A program made the translations under genes and the position numbers. Source: Pseudoalteromonas sp. S16_S37 (lineage in GTDB: Bacteria; Pseudomonadota; Gammaproteobacteria; Enterobacterales; Alteromonadaceae). From it: DNA of 64,000 nt. The notes under the pieces were generated by a model, which worked only from the letters and a program-made list of their open reading frames with translations, did no database searches and was not told where the DNA came from. The stretch is taken from positions 26,867-90,866 of the forward strand of contig NZ_JAAUWV010000011.1 of the NCBI RefSeq assembly GCF_014694405.1, in the 5' to 3' direction. Below, piece after piece: positions 33,382-42,328 of this stretch. The stretch's first letter is position 1; the number at the start of each line of letters is the position of its first letter.

Positions 33382-33789
33382 TTAAAACTCTTTAACTACT
33401 TTTACATCACCAGTTACTGCGCTTGATGATACAAAACCAATGGTGTCGGGGTTAGTTGATACCGATTGGATCACTTCAGCGTCGTTGGCGGCTTCTTTAG
33501 GTGGTGTGCCCTTCCCTGTAAAGATCAGTTTTGACCAATACGCCTTTAACTGCGCAGAAGATTTGTTTAACACTTTGGTATTAAACTCTTCAGTTACCGG
33601 ATTTGCGGCATCTTGGCCAATGGGAATGGCTTTGTTACCATTACTGAAGGACTTCTCTTTGCCTGTAAATATCCGATTAATGGTCGAATCATCAATTGCG
33701 CTGGCATTACTTGGGTGAACAATCACTGATACGGCTGCAAATGAATGAGCGCTTAGCGCTAAAAATGCTAAATAAATTAAATGTTTCAT
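33382..33789 (-). CDS. Small periplasmic phosphate-binding-like protein
   Basis: 135 residues with a signal peptide (MKHLIYLAFLALSAHSFA). The mature part resembles the N-terminal lobe of PstS-type substrate-binding proteins: INRIFTGKEKSFSNGNKAIPIGQ, then VLNKSSAQLKAYWSKLIFTGKG and TIGFVSSSAV. It is much shorter than full PstS (~320 residues), but compact proteins of this kind are common and usually sit next to a porin and sensor genes, as here. No ABC transporter genes are adjacent. A sensory or accessory role in phosphate or anion uptake is inferred. It lies 10 bp after the porin gene. Confidence 0.75.
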   Translation of the reverse strand: MKHLIYLAFLALSAHSFAAVSVIVHPSNASAIDDSTINRIFTGKEKSFSNGNKAIPIGQDAANPVTEEFNTKVLNKSSAQLKAYWSKLIFTGKGTPPKEAANDAEVIQSVSTNPDTIGFVSSSAVTGDVKVVKEF

Positions 33790-33799
33790 CGCTTAGCTC

Positions 33800-34873
33800 C
33801 TAAAATACTACGTCAACGCCAAAGGTGAGTGCTTTACTGTCACCGGCAACGGCGAAGTCAAACGAATCATCTTTAACTCTGTCATATTGCACTTTAAATG
33901 CAGCTGAGGGATGAAAATTCCAGCGAACACCTACAGCAGTAGTATCATGCTTTTCTGTATCACCGTCGCCGTCTTGCTCATAGTTTGAGTACATAACGTA
34001 AGGTGTTACTTCACCGAAGCGATAACCCGCACTTATCATGTAGGTATCAAAGTCGCTGTCTAGCTCTAAACGGTTTAACTCAGATAACACAAATAAGTTG
34101 CCAAAGTCGGCATTAACTGCAAGGCCATAAAACTTACCATCACGTGTGTCTTTGCCATTCCACATGGTAGGTTCGCCATTAACAAAGCGCTTATTTGTAT
34201 AGCGCATATGCGTTAAACGAATTTCTAACCAGTCATGGCTTAAATTAACGACGCCACCTAAAATGTCTTCCCAAATTTCACGAGTTGGCGCTCTAAAGAA
34301 GAAGTCAGATAGAAGCTTATTTTGCTCGTCATCTTCTTTACCAGTGTAAATATTAGCTGACAGTCCCCAATCTCCGACGGACCCGTTGTACAGCAAATTT
34401 ACCCCTTCATAGTTAAATATTTGCCATGTGTAGTTGTCAGCGGGCGGTCGCATCCATACGTAGGCATAGCCAACATCATAAAAATCTGAGTAGTAAAAAA
34501 GTGGTAATCGTTTCTTACCAGCTTGGACAGTCCAGTTATCATTAAGCTCATAAGATATGTAAGCCCATTCAAATTCTGCGTCATAGTCATTTGCGCCACG
34601 CGCAACAATTTGACCAGTAACGCTTAACCCCTCGCCTAAATCACCTGTGACCTGTAAGCCGATAAGTGATTCAGGTGAAAAGGAAAAATCTTTTGTGTAG
34701 GTACTTACAATCGGATAGTCAGCAAGGAACGATGGCTCGATACCAAATTGCGGTGCGCCATTACCACTGAGCACTTTACCACCGTTTATACTTGCAAAAC
34801 CTGAAATGTTAATCTCTGCATGAGCTGTCGTAGAACACAGAGCAGCGATCAAGAGAGTAGTTTTTAGTTTCAT
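33800..34873 (-). CDS. Outer-membrane porin-like beta-barrel
   Basis: 357 residues with a signal peptide ending AHA. The mature protein has alternating beta-strand pattern with many aromatic girdle residues and ends in the C-terminal Phe (FGVDVVF) needed for outer-membrane assembly. Repeated segments like LGEGLSVTGQIVARG and WTVQAGKKRLPLFYYS resemble general porins. It is transcribed with the phosphate-binding-like gene. The substrate is not known. Confidence 0.82.
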   Translation of the reverse strand: MKLKTTLLIAALCSTTAHAEINISGFASINGGKVLSGNGAPQFGIEPSFLADYPIVSTYTKDFSFSPESLIGLQVTGDLGEGLSVTGQIVARGANDYDAEFEWAYISYELNDNWTVQAGKKRLPLFYYSDFYDVGYAYVWMRPPADNYTWQIFNYEGVNLLYNGSVGDWGLSANIYTGKEDDEQNKLLSDFFFRAPTREIWEDILGGVVNLSHDWLEIRLTHMRYTNKRFVNGEPTMWNGKDTRDGKFYGLAVNADFGNLFVLSELNRLELDSDFDTYMISAGYRFGEVTPYVMYSNYEQDGDGDTEKHDTTAVGVRWNFHPSAAFKVQYDRVKDDSFDFAVAGDSKALTFGVDVVF

Positions 34874-35079
34874 ATATAGCTCCGCCTAATTTATGAGTTA
34901 TTGGCAAGCTAAGTATAGTTAACCCTACGAAAAAGAAAGTTTTATTGATAAAAATTGGAATATGGCTAAGCTTATCATTAGGGGAAAGTGCCAAATAGCG
35001 ATAGCTGACACTTTAAAAAGGTCGTTAGCAAGGAATAACACAACTTAGGTTGTCACATTGTTATATTACAAGGTGTTAT

Positions 35080-36702
35080 ATGTCGAACTTATTGCATTTT
35101 AAAAACATGAGTATTTCAAAAAAAATCCATGCGATAACCATAGTTGCAGTTGCAGCATTTATTGTATTGGTAATGATTAACTATACCTCTTTGTTGGAGA
35201 ATCAGCGCTCACTTGATGAATTAGAAAACCAAACATACAAACTGTTAATTCTGACGTCTGAAAATGTCACTGCGATGCAAACACTCGACGAAACTTACAC
35301 TCAATCAGTGACCTTTGGTGACGCTGAGTTGATCAGTAAGGCCGCAGCAACACAAAAAAAACTGGTGGAAAACTTACAGCAAGTCCCTACTTTAAAGGAT
35401 AACTTTCCGACCTCTAACACGGTTAAAGATTTACAAAAGTACGGTCAAATCGCTAAACAAATTGCAACTAGCATGATTGATGGCACCGCCGACTTTGCCA
35501 AGTTGCCACAAATAGCTAAACAAAAAAGTGATTTATTTGAGGGAATATTAAAAACTCTTAACGATGATAAAAAGCGTGCTAATGAGCGCTTCTCTGAGCT
35601 TATCAATAATACCAAATCAAACGCTGATGATGCCTTAACTATGATGTTTATTGTCGCAGTTGTCTCACTCGCGCTAGTTATTGTTCTTGCGGTTATGATA
35701 GCAAGAGGTATTAGCTCTTCAGCAGGCGAAGCCGCTGACAATTTACATTTACTTGCAGAAGGTAAAGGGTCGCTTAGCTCGCAACTGACCGTTTCATCGG
35801 AAGATGAAATTGGACAGGTATCTAAAAACTTCAATGCCTTTATCAATTTGTTGCGCGGCACGGTCGAAGACGTGATCGCAGTTGTTGAGCCTTTAATGGA
35901 GAACTCTACGCGTTTAGTACAAGGTATGGAATCTGCGGAACGTGCCACTCAGCAACAATCAAGCGATGCAGAAGTGGTTCGAAACTCAATGGAAGAGATG
36001 AAGCAAAGTGTTGGTGATATTTCACAATCAGCTGCTACTGCGTTTCAGGCAGCTGAGCTTGCAGAAAACGCTGTGGATGAAAGCTTAAAGCAAATAAACG
36101 TATCAGTCGCGCAATCAAAAGATTTGAGCGAAGAGATAAATAAAGCAGCTGTGACGATTAATAAACTCGCCGACGATACTCAAAACGTAACGCAAATTCT
36201 AAACGTAATTACGTCTATTGCTGAGCAAACCAACCTACTTGCTCTTAATGCTGCGATAGAAGCTGCTCGTGCAGGTGAACAAGGTCGTGGTTTTGCGGTT
36301 GTGGCAGATGAAGTGCGCGAGTTGGCGTCAAGAACCGCAAAATCAACCAATGAAATTCGAGAACTTATCAATATATTGACTGTTGCTGCGTCAGACTCTG
36401 TTAACGCGATGAATACAGCAAGAGATATGGCCACTAACAACGCTGAAGCAGCTCAAGCAACTGGCAACTCAATTCAACTTATTTCAGAGCAAATATTGGC
36501 TATCAATGGAATGAATTCGCAAATAGCAACGGCAACTGAAGAGCAAACTTCGGTCGCGGCCATGGTAGTAGACAATGTTTCTAACATGCATAGTTCGTTC
36601 GAGGAAACCATGAAAGCCTTGGAGCAAGTAGGTGATGTTGCGCAGAACTTACACAAACTTTCGGATAACTTACTAGATTCAACATCTAAGTTTAAGCTTT
36701 AG
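35080..36702 (+). CDS. Methyl-accepting chemotaxis protein
   Basis: 540 residues from ATG 35080 (AAGGTG upstream); an in-frame ATG at 35050 lacks such a site. First membrane helix at ~16-36, periplasmic helical ligand domain, second helix at ~185-207, HAMP linker (~208-260) and a cytoplasmic signalling domain. The signalling hairpin tip with the near-invariant [21 protein letters not shown] is at ~375-400. No C-terminal CheR-binding pentapeptide is present. It is divergent from the porin/phosphate-binding-like pair. The ligand cannot be told. Confidence 0.92.
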   Translation: MSNLLHFKNMSISKKIHAITIVAVAAFIVLVMINYTSLLENQRSLDELENQTYKLLILTSENVTAMQTLDETYTQSVTFGDAELISKAAATQKKLVENLQQVPTLKDNFPTSNTVKDLQKYGQIAKQIATSMIDGTADFAKLPQIAKQKSDLFEGILKTLNDDKKRANERFSELINNTKSNADDALTMMFIVAVVSLALVIVLAVMIARGISSSAGEAADNLHLLAEGKGSLSSQLTVSSEDEIGQVSKNFNAFINLLRGTVEDVIAVVEPLMENSTRLVQGMESAERATQQQSSDAEVVRNSMEEMKQSVGDISQSAATAFQAAELAENAVDESLKQINVSVAQSKDLSEEINKAAVTINKLADDTQNVTQILNVITSIAEQTNLLALNAAIEAARAGEQGRGFAVVADEVRELASRTAKSTNEIRELINILTVAASDSVNAMNTARDMATNNAEAAQATGNSIQLISEQILAINGMNSQIATATEEQTSVAAMVVDNVSNMHSSFEETMKALEQVGDVAQNLHKLSDNLLDSTSKFKL

Positions 36703-36720
36703 TTAGTTAAGTTTATCAAG

Positions 36721-36754
36721 CGCTCGATGACTCCATTTCCATTGAGCGTTTTTT
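36721..36754 (+). terminator. Terminator of the chemoreceptor gene
   Basis: Stem CGCTCGATG/CATTGAGCG (one G-T pair) with a 10-nt loop and a following TTTTTTATTTT. Confidence 0.85.
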
Positions 36755-36840
36755 ATTTTCTGGGAAAATATTTAGATGCTAGAAATAGTCAATCTTTTGA
36801 TAAATAACTTGAAGCGTATTTAGACTAAAATTTTGACATT

Positions 36841-36866
36841 AAAAAAGGCAGCTTAAGCTGCCTTCT
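36841..36866 (-). terminator. Terminator of the cold-shock gene
   Basis: Palindrome AAGGCAGCTTAAGCTGCCTT at 36845-36864, followed by T6 on the minus strand, 24 bp after the stop. Confidence 0.85.
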
Positions 36867-36889
36867 TTGTTTCACTTAATTTTTAAAAA

Positions 36890-37099
36890 TTAAAGTGCAA
36901 CGATGTTCTCTGCTTGAGGACCTTTTTGGCCTTGAGCTAGAGTGAATTCAACGCGTTGGCCTTCAGCTAGAGTTTTGAAGCCGTCGCCTTTGATTGCGCT
37001 GAAATGAGCAAATACGTCTGCGCCATTTTCTTGAGCGATAAAACCAAAACCTTTAGACTCATTGAACCATTTAACGGTACCAGTAACTGTGTTAGACAT
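36890..37099 (-). CDS. Cold-shock domain protein (CspA family)
   Basis: 69 residues, one cold-shock OB-fold. RNP1 is KGFGFI and RNP2 is [20 protein letters not shown] is the standard opening. It binds single-stranded RNA/DNA and acts as an RNA chaperone. The intergenic DNA upstream is ~280 bp, consistent with the long, structured 5' leader that controls many csp mRNAs, but no cold-box motif was assigned with confidence. Confidence 0.95.
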   Translation of the reverse strand: MSNTVTGTVKWFNESKGFGFIAQENGADVFAHFSAIKGDGFKTLAEGQRVEFTLAQGQKGPQAENIVAL

Positions 37100-37379
37100 A
37101 ATATCTATCCTGTAAATTAAATTTTAAATTGCTGACTATCATCAGAGTCAGACGGAATAGCACAAAAAATAAATGATATTTAAAAACTACAGGACGGAGG
37201 TACTAACGTTAACGCTTCGAAATGGAGTGTGTATATATTCTTACTTTTAAGCTGGAGCCCACTATATAGAATTGTGAGGCCAAGTCAACTAAATTTTTTT
37301 AATTATTTCTAGGTTTTGTTATTTTTTAACCAGCTTGGTGGATAACTGCCCTGCTACACCACCAAGCAGATTTAAAACG

Positions 37380-37952
37380 TTAATGAAGAGCTGCGGTAAA
37401 CGGGATCTCTTCACATATTTTAGCTTCGGCGATTAAGATCTCTTCTAAACGCTCATCAATCATTTGTTTATCAAAGTATTCATAAGCCAATTCAACAAAC
37501 AGGTTTTTATGTTTTTCTTCGGACTTTGCAATAGCGACATAAAAATCTTTTTCTTTACCCTCAGGAAGCGCTTCTGCAACTAAAGAAAAGCGTTCATGTC
37601 CTCTTGCTTCTATTACAGCGGCAACTAGCAAACGGTCAATTAAAAACTCATCGCGACCATTTCTAAACAATGCGCGGATTTTTTTAACATAAGGGTCTTT
37701 TTGATCATTACCCAGTGTGATCCCGCGCTCAGTCATTAATTTTAGTACTTGCTTAAAATGGATCATCTCTTCAATCGCGAGATCCGTCATCGCTTTTACT
37801 AATTTAATTCTATCTGGATAGTGACTGAGCATAGACACAGCCATTCCTGATGCTTTTTTTTCTGCGGCTGCATGGTCTTGCAAAAATGTACCAAAGTCTG
37901 CAATGACTTTATGTGTCCATTCAAATGGGGTGTGGTATTTAAGTTCAAACAT
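37380..37952 (-). CDS. miaE: tRNA-(ms2io6A)-hydroxylase MiaE
   Basis: 190 residues, a ferritin-like di-iron protein. Metal-binding motifs are visible in LAIEEMIHFKQVL (ExxH), VIEARGHERFSLV (ExxH) and KSEEKHKNLF (ExxH), with DHAAAEKKASGMA as the first helix carrying the first Glu. It hydroxylates the isopentenyl group of ms2i6A37 in tRNA. Length fits the short MiaE form. A GCTTGGTGG...CCACCAAGC stem lies after the stop (37333-37371) but has no T-run. Confidence 0.93.
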   Translation of the reverse strand: MFELKYHTPFEWTHKVIADFGTFLQDHAAAEKKASGMAVSMLSHYPDRIKLVKAMTDLAIEEMIHFKQVLKLMTERGITLGNDQKDPYVKKIRALFRNGRDEFLIDRLLVAAVIEARGHERFSLVAEALPEGKEKDFYVAIAKSEEKHKNLFVELAYEYFDKQMIDERLEEILIAEAKICEEIPFTAALH

Positions 37953-38034
37953 AATTAAGTCGTACGGCTATACACATAAAAAATTGCCGCCATTCTATCG
38001 TATTCAGATAGTCACGCAAAGTGCTCGGTTTAAC

Positions 38035-38682
38035 TCACATTAGCGCTGTAAATAGCAAAGTGTCTTTATCTACCTTACCATTTCGCGTCGATTCAACTTT
38101 TAGTGGATGACGAATATTATTCCAAGCGGTTACTTTGCCGCCTTTGTTTGTGAATGGCATTTCTTTTAGTTCGCAACGTGCAGCACCTAAAAAGTTGCTT
38201 AGCAGCTCGAGCGAATCAGAGTGCGCAATATTAAGGGTTATGTGCTCTAACTTGTTGTCACTCAAAAATCTCAGCGCCTGTTCTTTGTGGGTTTCATAGC
38301 AGCCTTGTAAAAACCCATAGTCACTTGCTAAATCAGGAGTAAGATCTTTAAATGTATTTAAAAAGCAGCGCTTGATGGTGTCATTAAACCCACCATTGGC
38401 TCTGAGCAAATTGCTGGCCATTCTAGTTAATAACTGTGCGATTGACGGTAACCATAATGATAAATCGCGCTCTAAATATATAAAACGGCTATTTGGATAA
38501 GTTTGCGCTAGGTGTTGGTAATCATTAAAAACTGGCGTATCAGCTAAAACCTGCGCATTGCTAAAAGCTTGTACGGTATATGCTGTATGTGCTGTAGCAA
38601 AGCCAAGTTCTAAACACGCAATACAAGCACTGGTAGTGCCAGTTCTTGGTAAACCAATAATAAATATCTTTTGACTCGTCAA
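38035..38682 (-). CDS. Sulfotransferase-family P-loop protein
   Basis: 215 residues. The PAPS-binding loop is in IFIIGLPRTGTTSACIACLELG near the N-terminus, and FIYLERDLSLWLPSI matches the 3'-phosphate-binding strand (RD). The family transfers sulfate from PAPS to a hydroxyl or amino group of sugars or small molecules. The acceptor is unknown. It stands alone and is not near PAPS synthesis genes. The start is at 38682, with no better upstream choice. Confidence 0.8.
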   Translation of the reverse strand: MTSQKIFIIGLPRTGTTSACIACLELGFATAHTAYTVQAFSNAQVLADTPVFNDYQHLAQTYPNSRFIYLERDLSLWLPSIAQLLTRMASNLLRANGGFNDTIKRCFLNTFKDLTPDLASDYGFLQGCYETHKEQALRFLSDNKLEHITLNIAHSDSLELLSNFLGAARCELKEMPFTNKGGKVTAWNNIRHPLKVESTRNGKVDKDTLLFTALM

Positions 38683-38743
38683 CTTTAGCTATCCAGAGCA
38701 TTTCATAGCAAAGTGGCGATTATAACAAAGGGGTCTAAAATAC

Positions 38744-38767
38744 GATAGGCACTGAGGAGTGCCTATC
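38744..38767 (-). terminator. Hairpin after the SIMPL gene
   Basis: Perfect 10-bp stem GATAGGCACT/AGTGCCTATC with a 4-nt loop, followed on the minus strand by GTATTTTA. It lies 16 bp after the SIMPL stop. Confidence 0.7.
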
Positions 38768-38783
38768 ATTGAGCAGGAGTTAA

Positions 38784-39494
38784 TTACTTGATTAAATAGA
38801 TTGCATACACTTGCGCTTCAATTGTAATTGCACCTGTGTTGTATGCCTCTTTGTAGCTACCTGACTCCGAGTCCATCATTCTCATTGCCGGTGCTTGGCG
38901 TAAATATGGCACTGTTGGCTCATTGATTGGTGCAAACGATGCTGAATAGAGCTTATCAACTTCCACATCAAACGCCGAAGCCAACTCTTTTGCCGCTAAT
39001 TTAGCGTCTTTAATCGCTTTTAACTTTAACTTATCGGTCAACTCATCGCGGTTACTAACGCTAAACTCTGTATTGTTAAACTCAGTAATACCGGTATCTA
39101 CAAGCGCTTGAAGCAGCTCAGGGTAGCTCTCAATTTTCTTTAAGTTAAGTGTTAAGCTTCGAGTTACTCTAAAACCTTCGAACTCTTCTTCATTGGTATT
39201 GCGGTTATATCTGGTTTGACGATAAACGTTAAGTTGCTCGGCATGAATATCATCTTTTTCAATGTCATACTGCTTAGCTAACTTGATGGCTTTAGCCATA
39301 ATATCGTCGACTTTTTGCTTTGCCTCGGGCAACTGCTTACTCTTTTCTACGATTGCCACTCTGATAGTTGCTCTATCAGGTTGCACTTGCATTTTTGCTT
39401 GCCCTTGAACATAAAGGTGAGGGTCATCAGGTACTGTACTGGCAAATGAACTTACACTAAATAGTGAGGCGGCGAACACGCTTAACATACGCAT
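38784..39494 (-). CDS. SIMPL (DUF541) periplasmic protein
   Basis: 236 residues with a signal peptide (cleavage about FASTVP). The mature protein has the SIMPL pattern: LYVQGQAKMQVQPDRATIRVAIVEKSK, the YRVTRSLTLNLK type strand, and AKELASAFDVEVDKLYSASF. Homologues such as E. coli YggE are linked to oxidative-stress tolerance, but the biochemical role is not defined. Monocistronic by context. Confidence 0.88.
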   Translation of the reverse strand: MRMLSVFAASLFSVSSFASTVPDDPHLYVQGQAKMQVQPDRATIRVAIVEKSKQLPEAKQKVDDIMAKAIKLAKQYDIEKDDIHAEQLNVYRQTRYNRNTNEEEFEGFRVTRSLTLNLKKIESYPELLQALVDTGITEFNNTEFSVSNRDELTDKLKLKAIKDAKLAAKELASAFDVEVDKLYSASFAPINEPTVPYLRQAPAMRMMDSESGSYKEAYNTGAITIEAQVYAIYLIK

Positions 39495-39548
39495 AATTAA
39501 ATTCCTTTGGTTGCAATTAGCTGTATTGAATCATATTACACTTAATGA

Positions 39549-40364
39549 TCACTGAACGAGAAATTGAGCTTGTAATGATTGGCGAATAAAAATGCTTTCT
39601 TGCTCAAAGAACAAGTCCTTATGAAACTCTATAATATCTTGTTGTAACTGTGTGTCTTCCATTGCTTGGTTAAAAAATGTAATTGCTTGTTTTCCAAATT
39701 CTGAATTAGCGCAAACAAAGTAGCCAAATGTTGCCACAGGTGCGCCTGAAATTTTATGAAAAGTAATACCTTGCTTTCGTGATTCATGAGGGTGGTCGTA
39801 GTTAAATACTGGCGCGTATTCAATGATCGCGTCAAGTTTGCCTTGCAGCAACATTTTTCTAAGCCTAGCGGCACTGTTTGCGCCTTCATTCACAAACACA
39901 CGGTCTTTGTACGCTGCGAGCATGCGGTCAATCTCTTCTCCATATGAGCGCCCTTTCGCAACGCCTAGTTGCAACCCATGCTTTGTAATGAGGTCATCAA
40001 TTGATAAACTTTGAGGAAGATCTAAAGGGCTATTTACAATCAATCGGTTAGCAGGAAATGCGGTGAAAGGGTATTTGCTATATAGCGCCTGTTTTTCTCG
40101 AGTGAGCGTTTTAGCTTTGTTATAAAGGCAGGTGGTTGGATGACTGTCTAATTCACGCCACTCTCTAATACGGCTTGCTGGTATGTGATTAAAGATAAGC
40201 TTGCCATCTAATGCTTTTTGCACCTTCATTAGTATTACCATTGCGGCGTCAGTGGGCTCATTGGTTTTTGCAGGATCAAAATCAGAGGCTAAATCAATCA
40301 CCAACGCATAACTTTTGCTTATAAACAGGCTAACAAAATACGCGGTTAAAAGCAGATATTTCAT
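39549..40364 (-). CDS. Periplasmic solute-binding-like protein (family 3 type)
   Basis: 271 residues from ATG 40364; the longer frame to 40445 has no signal-peptide start. A signal peptide ends near SYA. The mature protein resembles amino-acid-binding SBP family 3 proteins: MVILMKVQKALDGKLIFNHIPASRIREW, SIDDLITKHGLQLGVAKGRSYGEEIDRML and KLDAIIEYAPVFNYD. Such orphan proteins are common in Alteromonadales; no ABC transporter genes are nearby. A sensory or uptake role is inferred. GAGAG precedes the start. Confidence 0.75.
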   Translation of the reverse strand: MKYLLLTAYFVSLFISKSYALVIDLASDFDPAKTNEPTDAAMVILMKVQKALDGKLIFNHIPASRIREWRELDSHPTTCLYNKAKTLTREKQALYSKYPFTAFPANRLIVNSPLDLPQSLSIDDLITKHGLQLGVAKGRSYGEEIDRMLAAYKDRVFVNEGANSAARLRKMLLQGKLDAIIEYAPVFNYDHPHESRKQGITFHKISGAPVATFGYFVCANSEFGKQAITFFNQAMEDTQLQQDIIEFHKDLFFEQESIFIRQSLQAQFLVQ

Positions 40365-40430
40365 AAAACTCTCAAAACATTTGTTTAAATTTACCTCCTT
40401 GGTTTGTGTATTAACTATAGACATAAAAAA

Positions 40431-40451
40431 GCCAGCATTCATCATGCTGGC
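40431..40451 (-). terminator. Terminator of the malic enzyme gene
   Basis: Stem GCCAGCAT/ATGCTGGC with a 5-nt loop, followed by T6 on the minus strand; 10 bp after the stop at 40462. Confidence 0.85.
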
Positions 40452-40461
40452 TCAATAATAA

Positions 40462-42156
40462 TTAAATACTACGACGCTTGTAGTTTCGATATTCTGGCAA
40501 CCAATAGTTCTTCTCGATTGCTGCCCATATTGCATCATCAGGCATTTCAAGGGCAACGCCCTCTTCCATTGCTTTTTTGGCAACCGCAAATGCTATACGC
40601 TTACTTAACAATTCAATCTCAACAAGCGCAGGTAACAAACTGCCCTTTCCAGTATTCGCCCAAGGCGAAGACTCAGCCAAGGTTTCGCTTGAAACCATCA
40701 ACATGGCGTCTGTAATACTCGTAGCTTTAGCGGCAATTACACCTAAACCAATACCAGGGAAAATATAACTATTGTTACACTGTGGAATTGGATAAATGGT
40801 GCCGTTAAAGTCCACAGGGTCAAACGGGCTGCCCGTTGCTACAATGGCGTTACCTTCTGTCCACTCAATCACATCTTTTGGATGCGCCTCAACTTGGCGA
40901 GATGGGTTGCTCAATGGGAAGATAATAGGACGTTCACAGCCGTTGTGCATAGCACGTATAACTTGCTCTGTGAATAATCCAGGCTGCCCCGAAACACCGA
41001 TCAAAATATCAGGTTTTGCACAGTGCATTACATCTAATAACGACGCATAGTCGCCACTATATGACCAGTCACTAAGGGCATCTTTACTTTGTACCAATGC
41101 AGCTTGGAAATCACGAAGATCTGCCATACCTTCAGTGAGTAGGCCAAATCTATCGACCATATAAACTTGACTACGCGCTTGTTGGTCTGACACGCCTTCA
41201 GCAACCATTTGACTAATGATTTGCTCTGCTATACCACACCCAGCTGAACCGGCCCCTACAAATACGACTTTTTGTTCGGATAGTTTTGCGCCTTTTACAC
41301 GGCATGCAGCCAGTAACGACCCCACAGTAACAGAGGCTGTACCTTGAATATCATCATTAAAGCTACAAATTTCGTTACGATAACGCTTAAGTAGCGGCAT
41401 CGCGTTTGGCTGAGCAAAATCCTCAAACTGCAGTAACACGTTAGGCCAACGGCGTTTAACTGCGTTAATGAAAAGCTCTAAAAATTCGTCATACTCTTGT
41501 TGCCCAATACGCTTATGACGAGCTCCCATGTACATAGGATCTGCTAGTAGCTTTTCATTGTTAGTACCAACGTCAAGCATAACTGGTAATGTGTAGGCAG
41601 GGCTGATACCGCCACATGCGGTGTACAAGGATAGTTTACCAATTGGAATACCCATACCACCGATACCTTGGTCGCCAAGGCCTAAAATACGTTCACCATC
41701 CGTTACAACGATAACTTTTACTTTACCTTTGGTGGCATTTCGCAAGATATCATCGATTTGGTGACGATCTTCATAGGCAATAAACAAACCGCGTGAGCTG
41801 CGATAAATATCAGAGAATTTTTCACACGCATCGCCCACTGTCGGTGTATAAATAATTGGCATCATTTCTTCTAAATGATCACGCACCAAACGATAATAAA
41901 GCGTCTCGTTGTTGTCTTGAATAGCACGAAGGTAAATATGCTTGTTTAAGTTGTCGCTAAAGCTTGAGTATTGTTGATAACAACGCTCAACTTGTTCTTC
42001 AATGGTCTCATAACGTGGCGGTAATAAACCTGCTAAGTTAAAGCTTTCTCGCTCACGTTGGGTGAATGCACTGCCCTTGTTAAGTAACGGCGTTTCTAAA
42101 AGATTAGGACCAGAGTATGGAATGTATAAATAATTAGGATCTGTTTGTTTAGTCAT
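40462..42156 (-). CDS. maeA: NAD-dependent malic enzyme
   Basis: 564 residues from ATG 42156, close to the length of E. coli MaeA. Conserved segments are [74 protein letters not shown], the metal site in [12 protein letters not shown] and [11 protein letters not shown], and the NAD-binding [17 protein letters not shown]. It converts malate to pyruvate, CO2 and NADH. The upstream in-frame ATG at 42207 lacks conservation. Confidence 0.95.
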   Translation of the reverse strand: MTKQTDPNYLYIPYSGPNLLETPLLNKGSAFTQRERESFNLAGLLPPRYETIEEQVERCYQQYSSFSDNLNKHIYLRAIQDNNETLYYRLVRDHLEEMMPIIYTPTVGDACEKFSDIYRSSRGLFIAYEDRHQIDDILRNATKGKVKVIVVTDGERILGLGDQGIGGMGIPIGKLSLYTACGGISPAYTLPVMLDVGTNNEKLLADPMYMGARHKRIGQQEYDEFLELFINAVKRRWPNVLLQFEDFAQPNAMPLLKRYRNEICSFNDDIQGTASVTVGSLLAACRVKGAKLSEQKVVFVGAGSAGCGIAEQIISQMVAEGVSDQQARSQVYMVDRFGLLTEGMADLRDFQAALVQSKDALSDWSYSGDYASLLDVMHCAKPDILIGVSGQPGLFTEQVIRAMHNGCERPIIFPLSNPSRQVEAHPKDVIEWTEGNAIVATGSPFDPVDFNGTIYPIPQCNNSYIFPGIGLGVIAAKATSITDAMLMVSSETLAESSPWANTGKGSLLPALVEIELLSKRIAFAVAKKAMEEGVALEMPDDAIWAAIEKNYWLPEYRNYKRRSI

Positions 42157-42250
42157 ATTTACAAGTTTTGACACATTTTTATAGGCTGAGAGATCATTAT
42201 TGCCCAAAGTGATTAAATTTCAATGAATTTCACTCACATCAGACCAATGT

Positions 42251-42291
42251 AAAAAGCCCTGTCCACAGATCACATTCTCCGTAAACAGGGC
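42251..42291 (-). terminator. Terminator of ggt
   Basis: Stem GCCCTGT/ACAGGGC with a 22-nt loop and T5 on the minus strand. Confidence 0.7.
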
Positions 42292-42328
42292 CGTACAGTA
42301 TATCGTAAAGTTACTTTTAAGCCTACGA

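Noticed and set aside
35445..35948. 167-residue minus-strand frame inside the chemoreceptor gene
   Set aside because: Ser-rich shadow of the MCP coding strand, with no family match or ribosome-binding site.
37333..37371. GCTTGGTGG/CCACCAAGC hairpin after miaE
   Set aside because: Good stem but no T-run on either strand, so it was not called as an intrinsic terminator.
40365..40445. N-terminal extension of the solute-binding-like protein
   Set aside because: The signal peptide starts at 40364, and the extension runs into the malic enzyme terminator.
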